Shown here: piece by piece, positions 33,869 through 45,323 of the stretch
How the letters are laid out: every line of letters begins with the position of its first letter
Numbering within the stretch: the first letter of the stretch is position 1
From: Leptodactylus fallax
Taxonomy: Eukaryota > Chordata > Amphibia > Anura > Leptodactylidae
Reading direction: 5' to 3'
Length of the DNA stretch: 64,000 bases
NCBI GenBank assembly: GCA_947044405.1
Contig: CAMRHE010000333.1
Location: 248,001-312,000 of the forward strand
Translations under genes and position numbers: made by a program
Notes under the pieces: model-generated
What the model was told of the DNA's origin: nothing
Database searches by the model: none
What the model saw: the letters and a program-made list of their open reading frames with translations, nothing else

Positions 33869-33909
33869 TACCTCCTGAGGAAGCCTGTAAGGTGAAACGC
33901 GTTGAGGTG
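33869..33909 (+). ncRNA. Hammerhead ribozyme-like motif
   Basis: Order: CCUC (33871-33874), CUGAGGA (33875-33881, the CUGANGA core), A-GCC-UGUAA-GGU stem II (33882-33893), GAAA (33894-33897), CGCGUU, GAGG (33904-33907). Stem I CCUC/GAGG extends by A-U and U-G. The ACGCGU segment allows only a minimal stem III, as reported for PLE hammerheads, with GUU as cleavage triplet. An unpaired A at the start of stem II and a G-U pair may weaken it. Cleavage is predicted, not shown. Confidence 0.6.
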
Positions 33910-34500
33910 AGTCCTCAACACTGGGACCATCTGTTCCTGGGGACCACTGCCTACTGTTGTTAACTGTTGACTGTCACTATGGCCACAGGTATAGTTGTTG
34001 TCTATAAGCATTTGCATTACATTTTGGGGCTATTGAATTATATGTCTGTGAGCTAGCTGGTGCATATATGTATTTATAGTGTGCAGTAGAGATTATGGCT
34101 ATCACAGCATCTTTGTAGTAATCATATTGTGTCTTATGGAATAGTCTATGACTTTTACCTTTAATATTTGGCATGTTTTTTTCCACATATTTTTGTAGGT
34201 TCTCTGCACATATATATATACCATTGTTGACATTTTTGCATTTATTGTGTGGGATTTATTCCTTGATTATAGGTATGATCATATGTAGTGCAGTTAGTCC
34301 CTAGTGTATGCATCTCTAGTTGAGGGCTATTTTCCATCTGGCCTATGTCTTTTTAACCACTATGTATTGTGATATAATGTAAATTTTTAATAAATATTCT
34401 ATATTTTTTATTTTTTGCTTGGGTAATTCTGAAATTTGGGACACATTAATTAATTTGCCTTGGTGTTACATCTTTATTTGGAAAGAAGGGACTGTGTAAC

Positions 34501-35812
34501 AATGAATGTTATTCGCTTCCTTATGTCTTGATCAGGAAGTGTTCGCATATGCATATTCATGTAATAGCTTGGTGGTTCTATATTCTGACCCCAAACTAGA
34601 ATTGGGATAGGATTTATATTATATATATATTATATGTATTAAGTAGTACCCAATCTCAGGCTTTCAGACACCATTTCTCTCTTGCGCAGGACTGCTTTAA
34701 TAAGTTAACATAAGGAGCTAAAATTACATCAGTTGTAAAGTAAGGTTAAGTATAAAGATATCACAGAGCGTTAAAGACTATAAATAGGATATTGTACCAG
34801 ATATAATAATAAACATTTTATACTGTAACGTTACAGACCACAAAAAACATACATTGTAACAAATCCATTATATAGTGTTCTATATACTATGTATATTTTA
34901 TGAAGTCACAGCATTTGTGTATTCACATTATTTTATCCATTTATATCACCCTTCAAGTTGTTACTATAGATCCATTCAGCGATTGTGAGGGAACGTTACG
35001 GAGTCTACAGTATGTATAGGAAAAGCGATCTCAAATATATGGCAGGTCCTTAACTGCAGGATGTCATCACCCAGTGCAACCATCTACACTTTTACAAATA
35101 CTGTAGGCAAAAGAAATCTCTAGTGCTCACCTCCTCTACGTCCATCAACATTTCGGGCATTTTGCAGCTCTGTACTATTCACACCACTGTAAGAACGCTG
35201 AGAAAATTGTAGATTGCTGCTTCAGTCTTTGTCTTTCAGGACTGAGCACATGGGAGGGGGAGGAGGAATAGAGGAAGCACCAGCTGCCCTTTGCACACAG
35301 CCGGTGATAGCGCTTAGCTATTACTATTCCTACGACACATTGGCTAAATAAGAAACAGCAACAGCAAACACTTGAATTAAAGAAGTTATATGTGGGCGAA
35401 ATCTTTACAACCCAAGAGCTGATGTAATTCTTCTAATGTAAGGGGGAGGGGCATTGAAATGACTGCAACTGCAGTGTGCGATATGTAAAAGCTTTACTAG
35501 AAATACTAACACTGTTTATTTTGTGTTTTTAAATAATGTTTTCATTTTTTAATCATATGATATTAAAAAAATATATATCTATTATTAGTTGTATGACGTT
35601 AAGTTTTTCTCTGTAGATTGTAAGTCCTCCCGGACAAGGTCCTTGCTCCTGCTGTATCAGTCACTAATTGAGTTCAATGGTTCTCAAGTTTTTCAAGCAA
35701 CCTACCCCCTGTTGAGAAAATGTCCAACCCGAGTACCTCGAAAGTAGCGATCACTTAAAATGTTATTAAAATAAGTCTTCATTTGGAGCCTTTGTTAACA
35801 ATTATGTAATGG
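34501..35812. other. No gene recognised
   Basis: AT-rich. A short TTGTAAGTCCTCCCGGACAA, GGTCCTTGCTCCTGCTGTAT piece (35618-35658) resembles a common frog repeat tail. A CG-containing stretch at 35120-35300 has no recognised exon. Confidence 0.35.
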
Positions 35813-35814
35813 CC

Positions 35815-36212
35815 TCTTCAGTGCCCCCACGTAATGGCCCTGTAATTGCACCCACATGTAGTATAATGGCCTCCTCAGTGCCCCCACATGTAGTATAATG
35901 GCACCGTCAGTGCGCCCACACTTCTTAGAATGTCCCCATCAATGCCCTCACATGTATAATGGCTCTCTTACTCAGTATAATGGCCCCATCAGTGCCACCA
36001 TACTCCCTAGAATATCCCCATCGATGCCCTCACATGTATAATGGCCCTCACACTCAGTGCAATGGCCCCGTCAATGCCCACACATATAGTATAATGGCCC
36101 CATCGGTGCCCCCACATGTAGCATAATGGCCCTCACAGTATCTTTACACGTAATATTATGGCCTCCGCATGTAAAATAATGACCCCCACATATAATAAAA
36201 TGGCCCCAACAT
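35815..36212. repeat. Tandem repeat, about 30 bp (GTATAATGGCCC)
   Basis: Loose units built on CCCCCACATGTAGTATAATG and GCCCCGTCAGTG, some with CTCACACTCAGT inserts. Roughly 11 diverged units end where a Tc1 element inserts at 36213. Non-coding. Confidence 0.75.
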
Positions 36213-36410
36213 ACAGTATCTCACAAAAGTGAATACATCCCTCACATTTTTGTAATTCTTGACAATGTAAAGTAGTGTACAGCTTGTATAACGATGTAAA
36301 TTTGGTGTGCCATCAAAATCACTCAACACACAGCCATTAATGTCTAAACCCCTGGCAACAAAAGTGAGCACACGTCCACAAGTGAAAATGGACAAATTGT
36401 GCCCTAAGTG

Positions 36411-37325
36411 TCAATATTTTGTGTGGCCATAATTATTTTCAAGCACTGGATTAACCCTTTTGGGCATGGAGTTCACTAGAGCATTCCAGTTTGCAACTGG
36501 AATCCTCTTCCACTCCTCCATGACGACATCACAGAGCTGATGGATGTTACAGACCTTGCGCTCCTCCACTTTCCATTTGAGGATGCCCCACAAATGCTAA
36601 ATAGGGTTTAGATCTGGAGACATGCTTGGACAGTCCAGCACCTTTACCCTCAGTTTCTTTAGCAAGGCAGAGGTCGTCTTGGAGGTGTGTTTGGGGTCGT
36701 TATCATATTGGAATACTGCCCTGAGGCCCAGTTTCCAAAGGGAGGGGATTATGCTCTGCTTCAGTATGTCACAGTACATGTTGGCATTCATGGTTCCCTC
36801 AATGAACTGTAACTCCCCACATCTGGCAGATCTCATGCAGCCCCAAATCATGACACTCCCACCACCATACTTGACTGTAGGCAAGACACACCATCTGTGC
36901 CAAATCAGTTTATCTTGATCTCATCAGACCACAGGACTTGGTTCCAGTGATCCATGTCCTTATTCTTCTTGTCTTCAGCAAACTGTTTGCAGGCTTTCTT
37001 GTGCATAATCTTTAGAAGAGGCTTCCTTCTGGGATGACAGCCATGCAGACCAGTTTGATGCAATGTGCGGCATTGTGTGGTCTGAGCGCTGACAAACTGA
37101 CCCCCCACCCTTTTAACCTCTGCAGCAATGTTGGCGGCACTCATACGTCTATTTTGCAGAGAGAACCTTTGGATATGATGCTGAACACGGACACTCAACT
37201 TCTTTTGTCGACCATAGCTAGGCCTGTTCAGAGTAGAACCTATCTTTTAAGCCAGCTCAGTTTCAGGTTGTTGGCAATCTTCTTATAGCCTTTTTTTTTC
37301 AGATCCTCAGAGAGTTCTTTGCCAT
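36411..37325 (-). pseudogene. Tc1 transposase, multiply broken
   Basis: Three main frames carry the helix-turn-helix end (MSVRVQHHIQRF, 36905-37198), PTVKYGGGSVMIWGC and [12 protein letters not shown] (36597-36884), and the C-terminus (36411-36593). The reading SPDLNPI is followed by TAG (36597-36599) exactly where the catalytic Glu codon (GAG) should be. With a G as first base it would show DD34E spacing. Further frameshifts lie near 36890 and 37200-37300. Dead. Confidence 0.88.
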
Positions 37326-37357
37326 GAGGTGCCATATTGAACTTCCAGTGGCTAGTA

Positions 37358-37881
37358 TGTTCTGTCCCCACATGAAGGCGAATGAAGGTGTAACTGATAG
37401 CGGCTGTGTGACTTTCCTACCTTCGTATCCAAGAAGTGGAGCAGACTGGACTGGCAGGAGCTCAGGTTAGATGGATTCAAATGCAGACCAGATGATAGGA
37501 ATCAACGTGGGTTTATTTGACCCAAGAACAGCGTCAAGCGATGACACAATACTGTAATGGCATAGTAGTGCTATGATGCTGTCCTGTTGGTGTCTTTCCT
37601 GAGGCTAACTGCTGTTCAAAAACTGATGCCTTCACAAACCCAAAGTGTTTGTGTGACCAGTCACACAGCTTGAAGAACTAAAATGGCTGCAGGAAGTGGC
37701 AGGGACCAAGGCTGCCTAAAACCACGCCCAGACTGAAAAAATCTTTAATTATAAGGAACAAAGGCGTGCGGCATGCAAATTCTGGCCAGTAGATGGCAGC
37801 AATCAAGAATGCATATAAACAACCTGAAAAGGAATAGCTAATACAAGACAGTTAACTAACAAATATGAGGAGAACAGCACA
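37358..37881 (-). repeat. Solo LTR, antisense
   Basis: Begins TGTTCTGTCC and ends GAACAGCACA on the plus strand, flanked by TAGTA (37353-37357) and CAGTA (37882-37886). These are a 5-bp target duplication with one mismatch. Outside it, the Tc1 sequence resumes without loss. On the minus strand GTCAAATAAACC supplies AATAAA, so the LTR reads right to left. Not related to the LTR at 23717. Ty3 or endogenous-retrovirus class cannot be told. Confidence 0.7.
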
Positions 37882-38228
37882 CAGTATGAGAGAGTGGGAG
37901 AGCAATAACACCGAATTTAAGACATCTGCTTCCCATTCACACCTGAGACCTTGTAAGACTAAGGAATCACATGAGACATGGAGAATGGGTAATTAGGCAC
38001 AATTTGTCCATTTTCACATAGGGGTGCACTCACTTTTGTTGCCAGGGGTTTAGACATTAATGGCTGTGTGTTGAGTGATTTTGATGGCATACCAAATTTA
38101 CACTGTTATACAAGCTGTATACTGACTACTTTATATTGTATCAAATTGTCATATCTTTAGTGTTGTCCCATGAAAATATATAATGAAATAATTAAAAAAA
38201 TGTGAGGGGTGTACTCACTTTTTGTTTA

Positions 38229-38391
38229 TAATATAATGGCCTCCATGCTAAGTGATATTTAAGGAGTGAGTGGTAAGAACAGTTAGGAGGCATAATAACG
38301 ATATGCGCGACCTCTGTGACCGCTGAGGCCCAATCACAGGCCTCCCTCACGAGACTTGGAAGGCAGTGACCCATATACGGTTTGTCCTAAA
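38229..38391. other. No gene recognised
   Basis: Short spacer with GTGACC and AATCACAG pieces like those in foldback copy A, possibly part of the following repeat. Confidence 0.35.
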
Positions 38392-38575
38392 CTAATTATA
38401 CTCTGAGGGTCTGAAGACTCACAGGGCTCAGCGGTAATTTTGGAGCATGTGACATCAGCGACATGCCTGAAGAGGTTGCCAGGGCACTGCTGGGCACCCA
38501 GGAGAGGTGAAGAAAAGCCAGTTGTTTTTACTCACTTCCCTTGGGCTTCCTTATTATACTATGGAGTTCTGGTTT
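38392..38575. repeat. Hairpin-ended foldback repeat, copy D
   Basis: ATTATACTCTGAGGGTCTGA (38396), then CATGTGACATCAGC, GCCTGAAGAGG, CAGGAGAGGTGA and TTTTTACTCACTTCCC. It ends with ATTATACTATGGAGTTCTGG. Same module order as copies A-C and E, diverged, with both terminal hairpins reduced to single arms. Confidence 0.55.
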
Positions 38576-38579
38576 GTGC

Positions 38580-39349
38580 CAAACAAGTTCATATGAAAAA
38601 TAACCAGAAGGCCAAAACTCACGAATATTTATCGAAACGAATCATGAAAAGTTCATCTATCTGTACTATATACATGTCATTTATGTTCATGTAAACCAAA
38701 CAAAACTGACACAGTTGTTAAGGATGTGCATGACAATTAAATGGCCCTAACACACACAAGATTTCTGATGGATCTATAAAATTATTAACCTAACATTTTG
38801 ACTTTGGGCTACTCCCGAGGCCATTGTCTTTGTGGTTCCCTAGTTCTGACCCATTAACCTCTATGCAGGGATCTGGACTTCGCTGTAGGTGACTACCAGG
38901 TTGCTACCTCTAGGAGTAGTCCTGCTGTAGATTACAGTTGATCAGGCTGGTCAAGAGACAGCAGTGTGAAGCACCAAGGGGTCAGGCAGGAAAGGGATCT
39001 GGGTACCTGCCAAGATCTGGACATAGTATCTGCAAGGTCAAACAATAAGTCAGGACTTGTAGCAGAGGTCTGGAGGTCAGATGTGGGTATGCAGTAGAGT
39101 ATATAAGAGACAAGGTCAGGTAAAAGACAGTCAAGCATAGTAATGGAACAGCACAAAATGTTACACCTATGGTGGAGTGATCACATTATTTGTACAAAAA
39201 TCCTAACTACAGGCTGATATTAGCTTGTTATTGACTGGTTTGCATTCAGGGAAGCAATAGAAGGAGATGCTTGTGAAGGGAAAGACCTCCCACAATCAAT
39301 TCAGTTGAAGGATACAAAGCAATCTCACTTTGACGCTTAAATGGTAAAA
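38580..39349. other. No gene recognised
   Basis: Contains GTATATAAGAGACAAGGTCA (39099) and G-rich CAGGTCAG pieces that could belong to an LTR-type repeat, but no ends are seen. No coding gene. Confidence 0.35.
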
Positions 39350-39560
39350 ATATTATATAAATTGTTGGTGCTAGTGGTCAGGTTGTACACCAAAGTTAGT
39401 GTAAAAAGATACCATAGCATTCAGGAATCCTTCATAAGTGAAATTTATTGTAGAACTACACGGTTCATAAAAAATAAACAAGTGTTGAAACGCGACTTAT
39501 ATTGACGTTTCGGCCAATAGTGGCCCTTTTCAAAGTTGCTGAGGGTATAAACAAAATATA
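39350..39560 (-). mobile_element. PLE-type end fragment with decayed ribozyme motif
   Basis: On the minus strand, CTTTGAAAAGGGCC, ACTATT, GGCC, GAAACGTC (39503-39534) has the stem II and GAAA of a hammerhead. The CUGANGA core is lost. Then AATAAATTTCACTTATG. It is opposite in orientation to the PLE at 39960-46330 and so is probably a separate fragment. Confidence 0.4.
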
Positions 39561-41242
39561 TACAAAATATTATAAGCTGTTCCACAAATTGTACAGTATA
39601 GGAAATATTTACCTATAACCGCCGGTGGGCGGTCATGCCCGCATCACCGTTAAACTCCAGAGGCCGAGCCCCATGTGTAGGCAGTATAACCACACATGTG
39701 CGGGACTATCGTAAGTAAGCACGATATTACATGCACGAAAACGTAATGATAAGAACCAGTAAGTATAGGAATGAAATATTTGGACATACAGACAACCAGA
39801 TGAAAGTCAATAACACAAGAAGTCATAGAAGAACGTGAATAAACTTATACACATCATGGCATCACATATAAATATAGAAAAAATTATAATAAATAAAACA
39901 AATGACAGGGGGGGCAAAACATGATAAGTGAAACAAAAAGATTATAGATGAAAAACACCAAATGATGACCTATCTACATTCTGGGAGAAGCAGGTTCAAC
40001 AGATAAAGAGTAAGAAGTACCAGCAGGACTTACTGGACACGCATAACAATAGAGTGAACAAATGGAAATACCAATAATGTTAGCAGGAGTCATTCTTCCT
40101 CTATTTTATCTATTAGTTCTATAGGAGGTGATTTCAATGCCTCCTTCAAAGGAAGAGATAGACATCAGACCTGCCAATACAAGCGGAAACAGAATCTATT
40201 GGATGGTGCACAAAAGAGACGGCAACCTCAGACTTTGATACCCGAAATAGAGAATACAAGGGCTAAAGATGCATTACAGGTAATAAACCTCTCTGAGAGA
40301 TAACTTACACAGTATGATGTGTTGAGGCTGGGTCTGAGATTTTCTCCTTCATCTAGATTTGATCTCTTTTCCACAATCAAGGACTTGCATTTATTTGCAA
40401 GGAAAGTTATTTTTAAGAAGATGTTTCATCAGGGAGTGTCTACTACTGCTTTTCCAACTGATGTTGAACACGATGCGGTTTACATCTTACAGGACCTCCT
40501 GGATGAACAATAACAAGCAATACGTGGTAAGTTTCCTTCAGGAATTATTCCATCATCGAAATGTTTTCCACCGCTGACTCTGGACACAAATATTGATCTT
40601 TTTGGCAAGTAAGTGAGTACAGAGTTGGAGAGGATTCCAGTCTCTATATGCAGTGACAATTGTAGCCCTCAACAACAGGGGGCCATTCGTGAATTAGCAT
40701 CAATGAATGATATTATCAATAAGCCTTTGGACAAGGTGGGCAACGTCTTATTATGGCCAGTAACAATGTATGGAGCACAATTAAAAAATTCTATATGTTA
40801 CATATATTCTATAAGTATTCATTTGAATTATCTCTCCTCTTACAGGTTGCAGTGGACAGAGGGTTGATTCTTCAACAACAGATGACTTATTTAATTCCTG
40901 AGACCCCACAGTCTCAACTTTTTACATGCTTCCCAAGATCCATAAAAATAGCACTTACCCCCCGGGTAAACAATGTTTTTTGCAAATCTGTCTGTAAATT
41001 TGTTGATATGATTATTGTGACCTGTGACGTCAAATCACTCTGTACATCATTTAGACATTTGGACGGTTTGGAGGCTGTGCGAGCATTTATTGTGATATCT
41101 GAGATGGAGAATGACCTCAGTGAGTTGGTAATAAAGTTATTGGAATTTGTGCTTACGCATAATTTATTTATGTTCGGGGACTCCTTTTTCCTACAGCTCC
41201 AGGGAACAGCTATGTGGACGTCTTGTGTGCGTCTTGTGTGCG

Positions 41243-44200
41243 TCTTTTTTTTTTTTTTCCAAGATGGCGCCGCTGGAGTGGCAGCCTGTTAGAGCAGCTC
41301 TGAGACTCTCTCTCTTATTTTTTTTTTCTTTGTCTTGTTTTTTATCTCTCTACTTAATGGACTATGAAGAAACACACAAAGACTTGGAATTGGACCTTTG
41401 TGATACTTTTTTGTTTTTATCTGTCTTTTTGTTCTGCTTGAAATGGGAACTTTTGTGTCTGCAGACATTTCTTTTGTCTACCCCAGAGAGAAACTTTTGC
41501 AGCTTAGAGACACAGCAGGGCTGCATACCATTTGCCCACCCATCCCCCAAGAGCTCTGGAGAAAGAAAAAGCGGGGGGAGGGGCTGCAGAGCAGGAACTC
41601 TTCAGAGGATTAAAAAGAGGCGTTATAGACCAGCTCTTCCCTCCATCATTATGGGCAATGTGAGATATCTTGCAAACAAGATGGATGAACTAACAGCGCT
41701 CACCAGGCATCATCAGGAGTTTCGGGTGTGCAGCATGATGCTACTTACAGAGACTTGGCTCACTGAAGTTACTCCTGACCCTCTGGTCTCCTTGGATGGT
41801 TTTAAACTCCTTCGGGCAGACAGGACAAGGGAGAGCGGTAAGAGGAAAGGAGGGGGGCTGGCAATGTTTGTGAATAATAGATGGTGCAATCCTAGGCACA
41901 TTGTGATTAAGGAGCAAACTTGCTGTAAGGACATTGAACTATTAGCTGTGAGCATGAGACCTTTCTATCTACCAAGGGAACTATCACGTCATCGTGATAG
42001 CTGCATATGTCCCCCCCTCTGCGAAAGCTGACGCTGCCTGCGAGGTCCTACAAGCCACGCTGAGCCATTTACAGTCACAACACCCCCAGGCCCTCCTTCT
42101 TGTGTCTGACGATTTCAACCATGCCTCTCCATCATCCACACTGCCCAGTTTCACACAGTATGTAACCTGCCACACAAGAGACAACAAAACACTGGACTTG
42201 TTCTTTGCCAACGCGAGTGAGGCATATAACTCATCAGCCCTACCGCCCCTGGGAAGATCGGATCACAACCTAGTACATCTCCGACCTGTGTACAAGCCAA
42301 TTGTACGTAGAGAACCAGCTGTCACCTGCACAGTGAGGATATGGTCCGAGGAGAGTGATGAGGCTCTGAGGGATTGTTTTGACACAACCGCATGGGAAGT
42401 TTTGCAGGATTCTTATGGAGAAGATATAGAAGGACTCACACACTGCATAACGGACTACATTAATTTTTGTGTGGACAACACAGTACCCACAAAAGTGGTG
42501 AGGTGCTTCTCCAACAACAAACCATGGATTAACTCTGATATAAAAACACTACTTAAGGAGAAAAAGATGGCATTCAGGACAAGAGATAAGGAGGGGTTGA
42601 GGGAAGTACAAAAGGAGCTGAGGCATCAAATCAGGCAAGGAAAAGCCAGTTATAAGGAAAAAATGGAAAAGCAAATGGAAAGAAAAGACATATGGGGGGT
42701 CTGGGAGGGGCTTAAGTCAATTTCGGGTCATAAACAGTCTGTCTGCCAGATTGAGGCAGATGTTAATTGGCTTAATGAACTAAACCTATTCTTCAACAGA
42801 TTTGATCACACACCAGCTCCTCCCACCCCAGCATGTCCTTCAGCTCCCCCCACCACAATGACTTCACCCCATGCGGCTACTTCCCAACAGACCAGTAAAT
42901 CCAGAAATCCGTCTTTATATGACCACAGTCTGACCTTCACACGGCCCAGGTGAGGAAGGAGATGAAAAAGATCAAGGCGAGGAAAGACGCAGGGCCAGAT
43001 GACATCAGTGCAAGGCTAATTAAGACTTGTGGGGACCAACTGTGTGGTATAATTACATATATGTATAATATGAGCCTGAGGCAGGAAATAGTCCCTGAAT
43101 TATGGAAATCTTCTTGTGTGGTACCAGTTCCAAAGAAACCTCACCCTATGGACCTCAACGACTACAGACCTGTATCACTGACATCCCACCTGATGAAGAT
43201 CTTAGAGAGATTGGTTCTCACACATCTTCGCCCTCTAGTGAGCCTCGCTATGGACCCTCTCCAGTTTGCTTATTGTCCGGGCATTGGGGTAGATGATGCC
43301 ATCATCCACCTTCTGCACAGGGCTCTGTCTCACCTGGAGAAACCAGGGAACACGGTGAGAATAATGTTCTTTGATTTCTCCAGTGCTTTTAACACCATAC
43401 AGCCCAGGTTACTGAGAGACAAGCTGGGCCTTGCTGGAGTGGACCAGCACCTCTCCAACTGGATCCTAGACTACCTCACAAATCGACCTCAATACGTGAG
43501 AGCCCAAGACTGTGTGTCAGGTACCGTGATCTGTAATACGGGGGCACCTCAGGGTACGGTTCTCATCCCTTTCCTCTTCACACTGTACACTGCTGATTTT
43601 AGGTGCAACTCATCTAGCTGCTACCTACAGAAGTATTCTGACGACTCTGCAATAGTAGGCCTCATCACAGACGATGATGACAGGGAGTACAGAGAACTGA
43701 ACCGGATTTTTGTGGATTGGTGCCACCGGAACCACCTGAAGATTAATGCGGGGAAGACCAAGGAGATGGTGGTGGACTTCCGTAAAGGCAGATGCCCTCC
43801 AAAACCAGTGGACATCCTGGGGACGGGCATTGAGATTGTGAACACCTATAAGTACCTGGGTTTGCTCCTTAATAATAAGCTGGACTGGGCAGATCATATG
43901 GAGGCCCTGTACAGGAAGGGCCACAGCAGGCTCTACCTGCTTAGGAAGCTGAGAGCCTTTGGAATCCGGGGGGCACTTCTTAGGACTTTCTTCAACTCGG
44001 TAGTGGCATCAGCCATCTTCTTTGGAGTGGCCTGCTGGGGGAGCAGTATATCAACCAGGGACAGAAATAAACTTGACAAGCTGATTAGAAGGGCCAGCTC
44101 TGTCCTGGGGAGCCCACTGGACCCAGTGCATGTGGTGGGTGACAGAAGGATACTGTCCGTGGTGAGCTCCATGCAGAAGAAGAAGTCCCATCCCATGCAT

Positions 44201-44540
44201 GAGACTGTGATTGCGCTGGGCAGTACTGTCAGTGACCGACTGCTCCACCCTAGGTGTGAGAAGGAGCGCTATTGGAAGTCTTTCCTCCCCACCGCGGTTA
44301 GGCTGTACAACCAACACCGACCTAAGCTGAGATCATTACATACAGAGAACTGAAATATCTCTCTGCCTGTTAAACCCCCCCCCCCCTCCTCTGCTACTTC
44401 CTATCTGTCTGTCTGCTATTAATGTAATGCCTCTCACCTTGGAACATTCCTGTACATGTTGTATTTGTATTTGTATCTGCTTATCTTATCTTTGCTGCTG
44501 TAACACACTGAATTTCCCCATTGTGGGACTATTAAAGGAC

Positions 44541-44571
<31 letters not shown>
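41243..44571 (+). mobile_element. L2-clade LINE, near full length
   Basis: About 3.3 kb from a T run and CCAAGATGGCGCCGCTGG to the tail CTGAATTTCCCCATTGTGGG plus (ATT)n. It encodes an endonuclease-RT protein. The 5' motif AAGATGGCGCC resembles a YY1 site and includes the first ATG (41264). The tail is the same as the 61-bp insertion at 25780. It lies inside PLE B. Confidence 0.85.
41264..44353 (+). pseudogene. L2 ORF (APE endonuclease-RT), two frameshifts
   Basis: The product would be the nicking endonuclease and reverse transcriptase for target-primed insertion. Frame 1 (41264-42031) holds MGNVRYLANKMDEL and LLTETWL. A frameshift at about 41980 leads to AAYVPPSA, VSDDFNHA (where GDFN is usual) and GRSDHNLVHL. 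A second shift at about 42945 leads to the RT: KARKDAGPDDISARL, LNDYRPVSLTS, FFDFSSAFNTI (Asp at 43373), GAPQGTVL and KYSDDSAIVG (43634-43645), then a C-terminal GSTVSDRLLHPRC. The YSDD form is common in L2. Only two visible lesions suggest a moderately young copy. Confidence 0.88.
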
Positions 44572-44572
<1 letters not shown>

Positions 44573-45085
44573 GCAAATTTGTTTCTGGGGCTGTGGGAAA
44601 GGTCTATTTTTCTCACTGAACCCCTGATATTAAGTGATAATGTACATTTTTGGGGTTGTTATATTGACGACGTGATCTTCATCTGGAGTCTATATTTGGA
44701 GTCCCTGTAATGCCATTGAATATTCAACTCCCTCATGCGTTGATACGGATGGGAGTATTCAGTCTGACCTTTTCCAAAATAATCGGCAACTAATTATTTG
44801 CTGCACTCCTGTTCTGTGCACCCAGCGGGCCTGATTCAGAATATTCTGACTGGCCAGTCCTGCGTGTTTGTTGCATCTGTTCCACCAATCTATCTTTTGA
44901 GGATTCAGCCTGAGACCTGAGTAACTGATTTAGACAGAGGGGATATCAAGAATGTTGGATACAGAGGGGTTACCTGAGGGTACGCTCTTCCAATCCGAGT
45001 GACTTGTTACAGTTGACAAGTTCTCGTAGAACTCAACGTGGTCCTGATCGACAGGTGAGATTCATTACAATTTATAACTCTAGAT

Positions 45086-45323
45086 CAGCGGTCCCCAACC
45101 TTTTCCCCGCCACAGCCTGGCGGGGGGTGGGGCTTTGGTCATATGGGGGAGGTGGTATACTATAAACAGCACTGTAGACCCAGGCCGTGCTGGCGGGACC
45201 TCGGTGTACAGTGCTGTAGACCAGGTCCCCGCCATTGGCTATGCTAGGAGCCACGGCTAGCCAGGCCAGCCCGGCAAAAGACACCCAACGGCCCGGTCCC
45301 GATCCAAGGACTGGGGACCCCTG
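45086..45323. mobile_element. hAT MITE (CAGCGGTCCCCAACC ends)
   Basis: 238 bp. Left end CAGCGGTCCCCAACCTTTT, right end inverted CAGGGGTCCCCAGTCC. Flanks CTCTAGAT and CACTAGAT form an 8-bp target duplication with one mismatch, as in hAT elements of the Charlie type. It splits PLE B. Confidence 0.82.

Larger units (their letters stand above)
31605..34500 (+). mobile_element. Penelope-like element A (5'-truncated)
   Basis: Holds RT sequence then a GIY-YIG endonuclease. A direct repeat of about 75 bp (AATTCTGAAATNGGGG..., TTAATTAATTTGCCTTGGTG) occurs at 31618-31690 and again at 34430-34495. This fits the pseudo-LTRs of PLEs. A hammerhead-like motif at 33869-33909 lies in the downstream repeat region. 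The first half of RT is missing. Confidence 0.75.
36214..38228 (-). mobile_element. Tc1 transposon, DD34E-type, with nested solo LTR
   Basis: The left end CAGTATCTCACAAAAGTGAA follows TA (36212-36213). The right terminal repeat reads TGTGAGGGGTGTACTCACTT but its last 12 or so bases are degraded. Inner repeats TGGCAACAAAAGTGAGCACA (36353) and the inverted TTTTGTTGCCAGGGG (38034) mark the IR/DR structure. A 524-bp LTR (37358-37881) is inserted upstream of the transposase start. Confidence 0.85.

Noticed and set aside
39503..39534. Active hammerhead ribozyme
   Set aside because: Stem II and GAAA are kept but the invariant CUGANGA core is CUUUGAA-like, so it is listed only as a relic.
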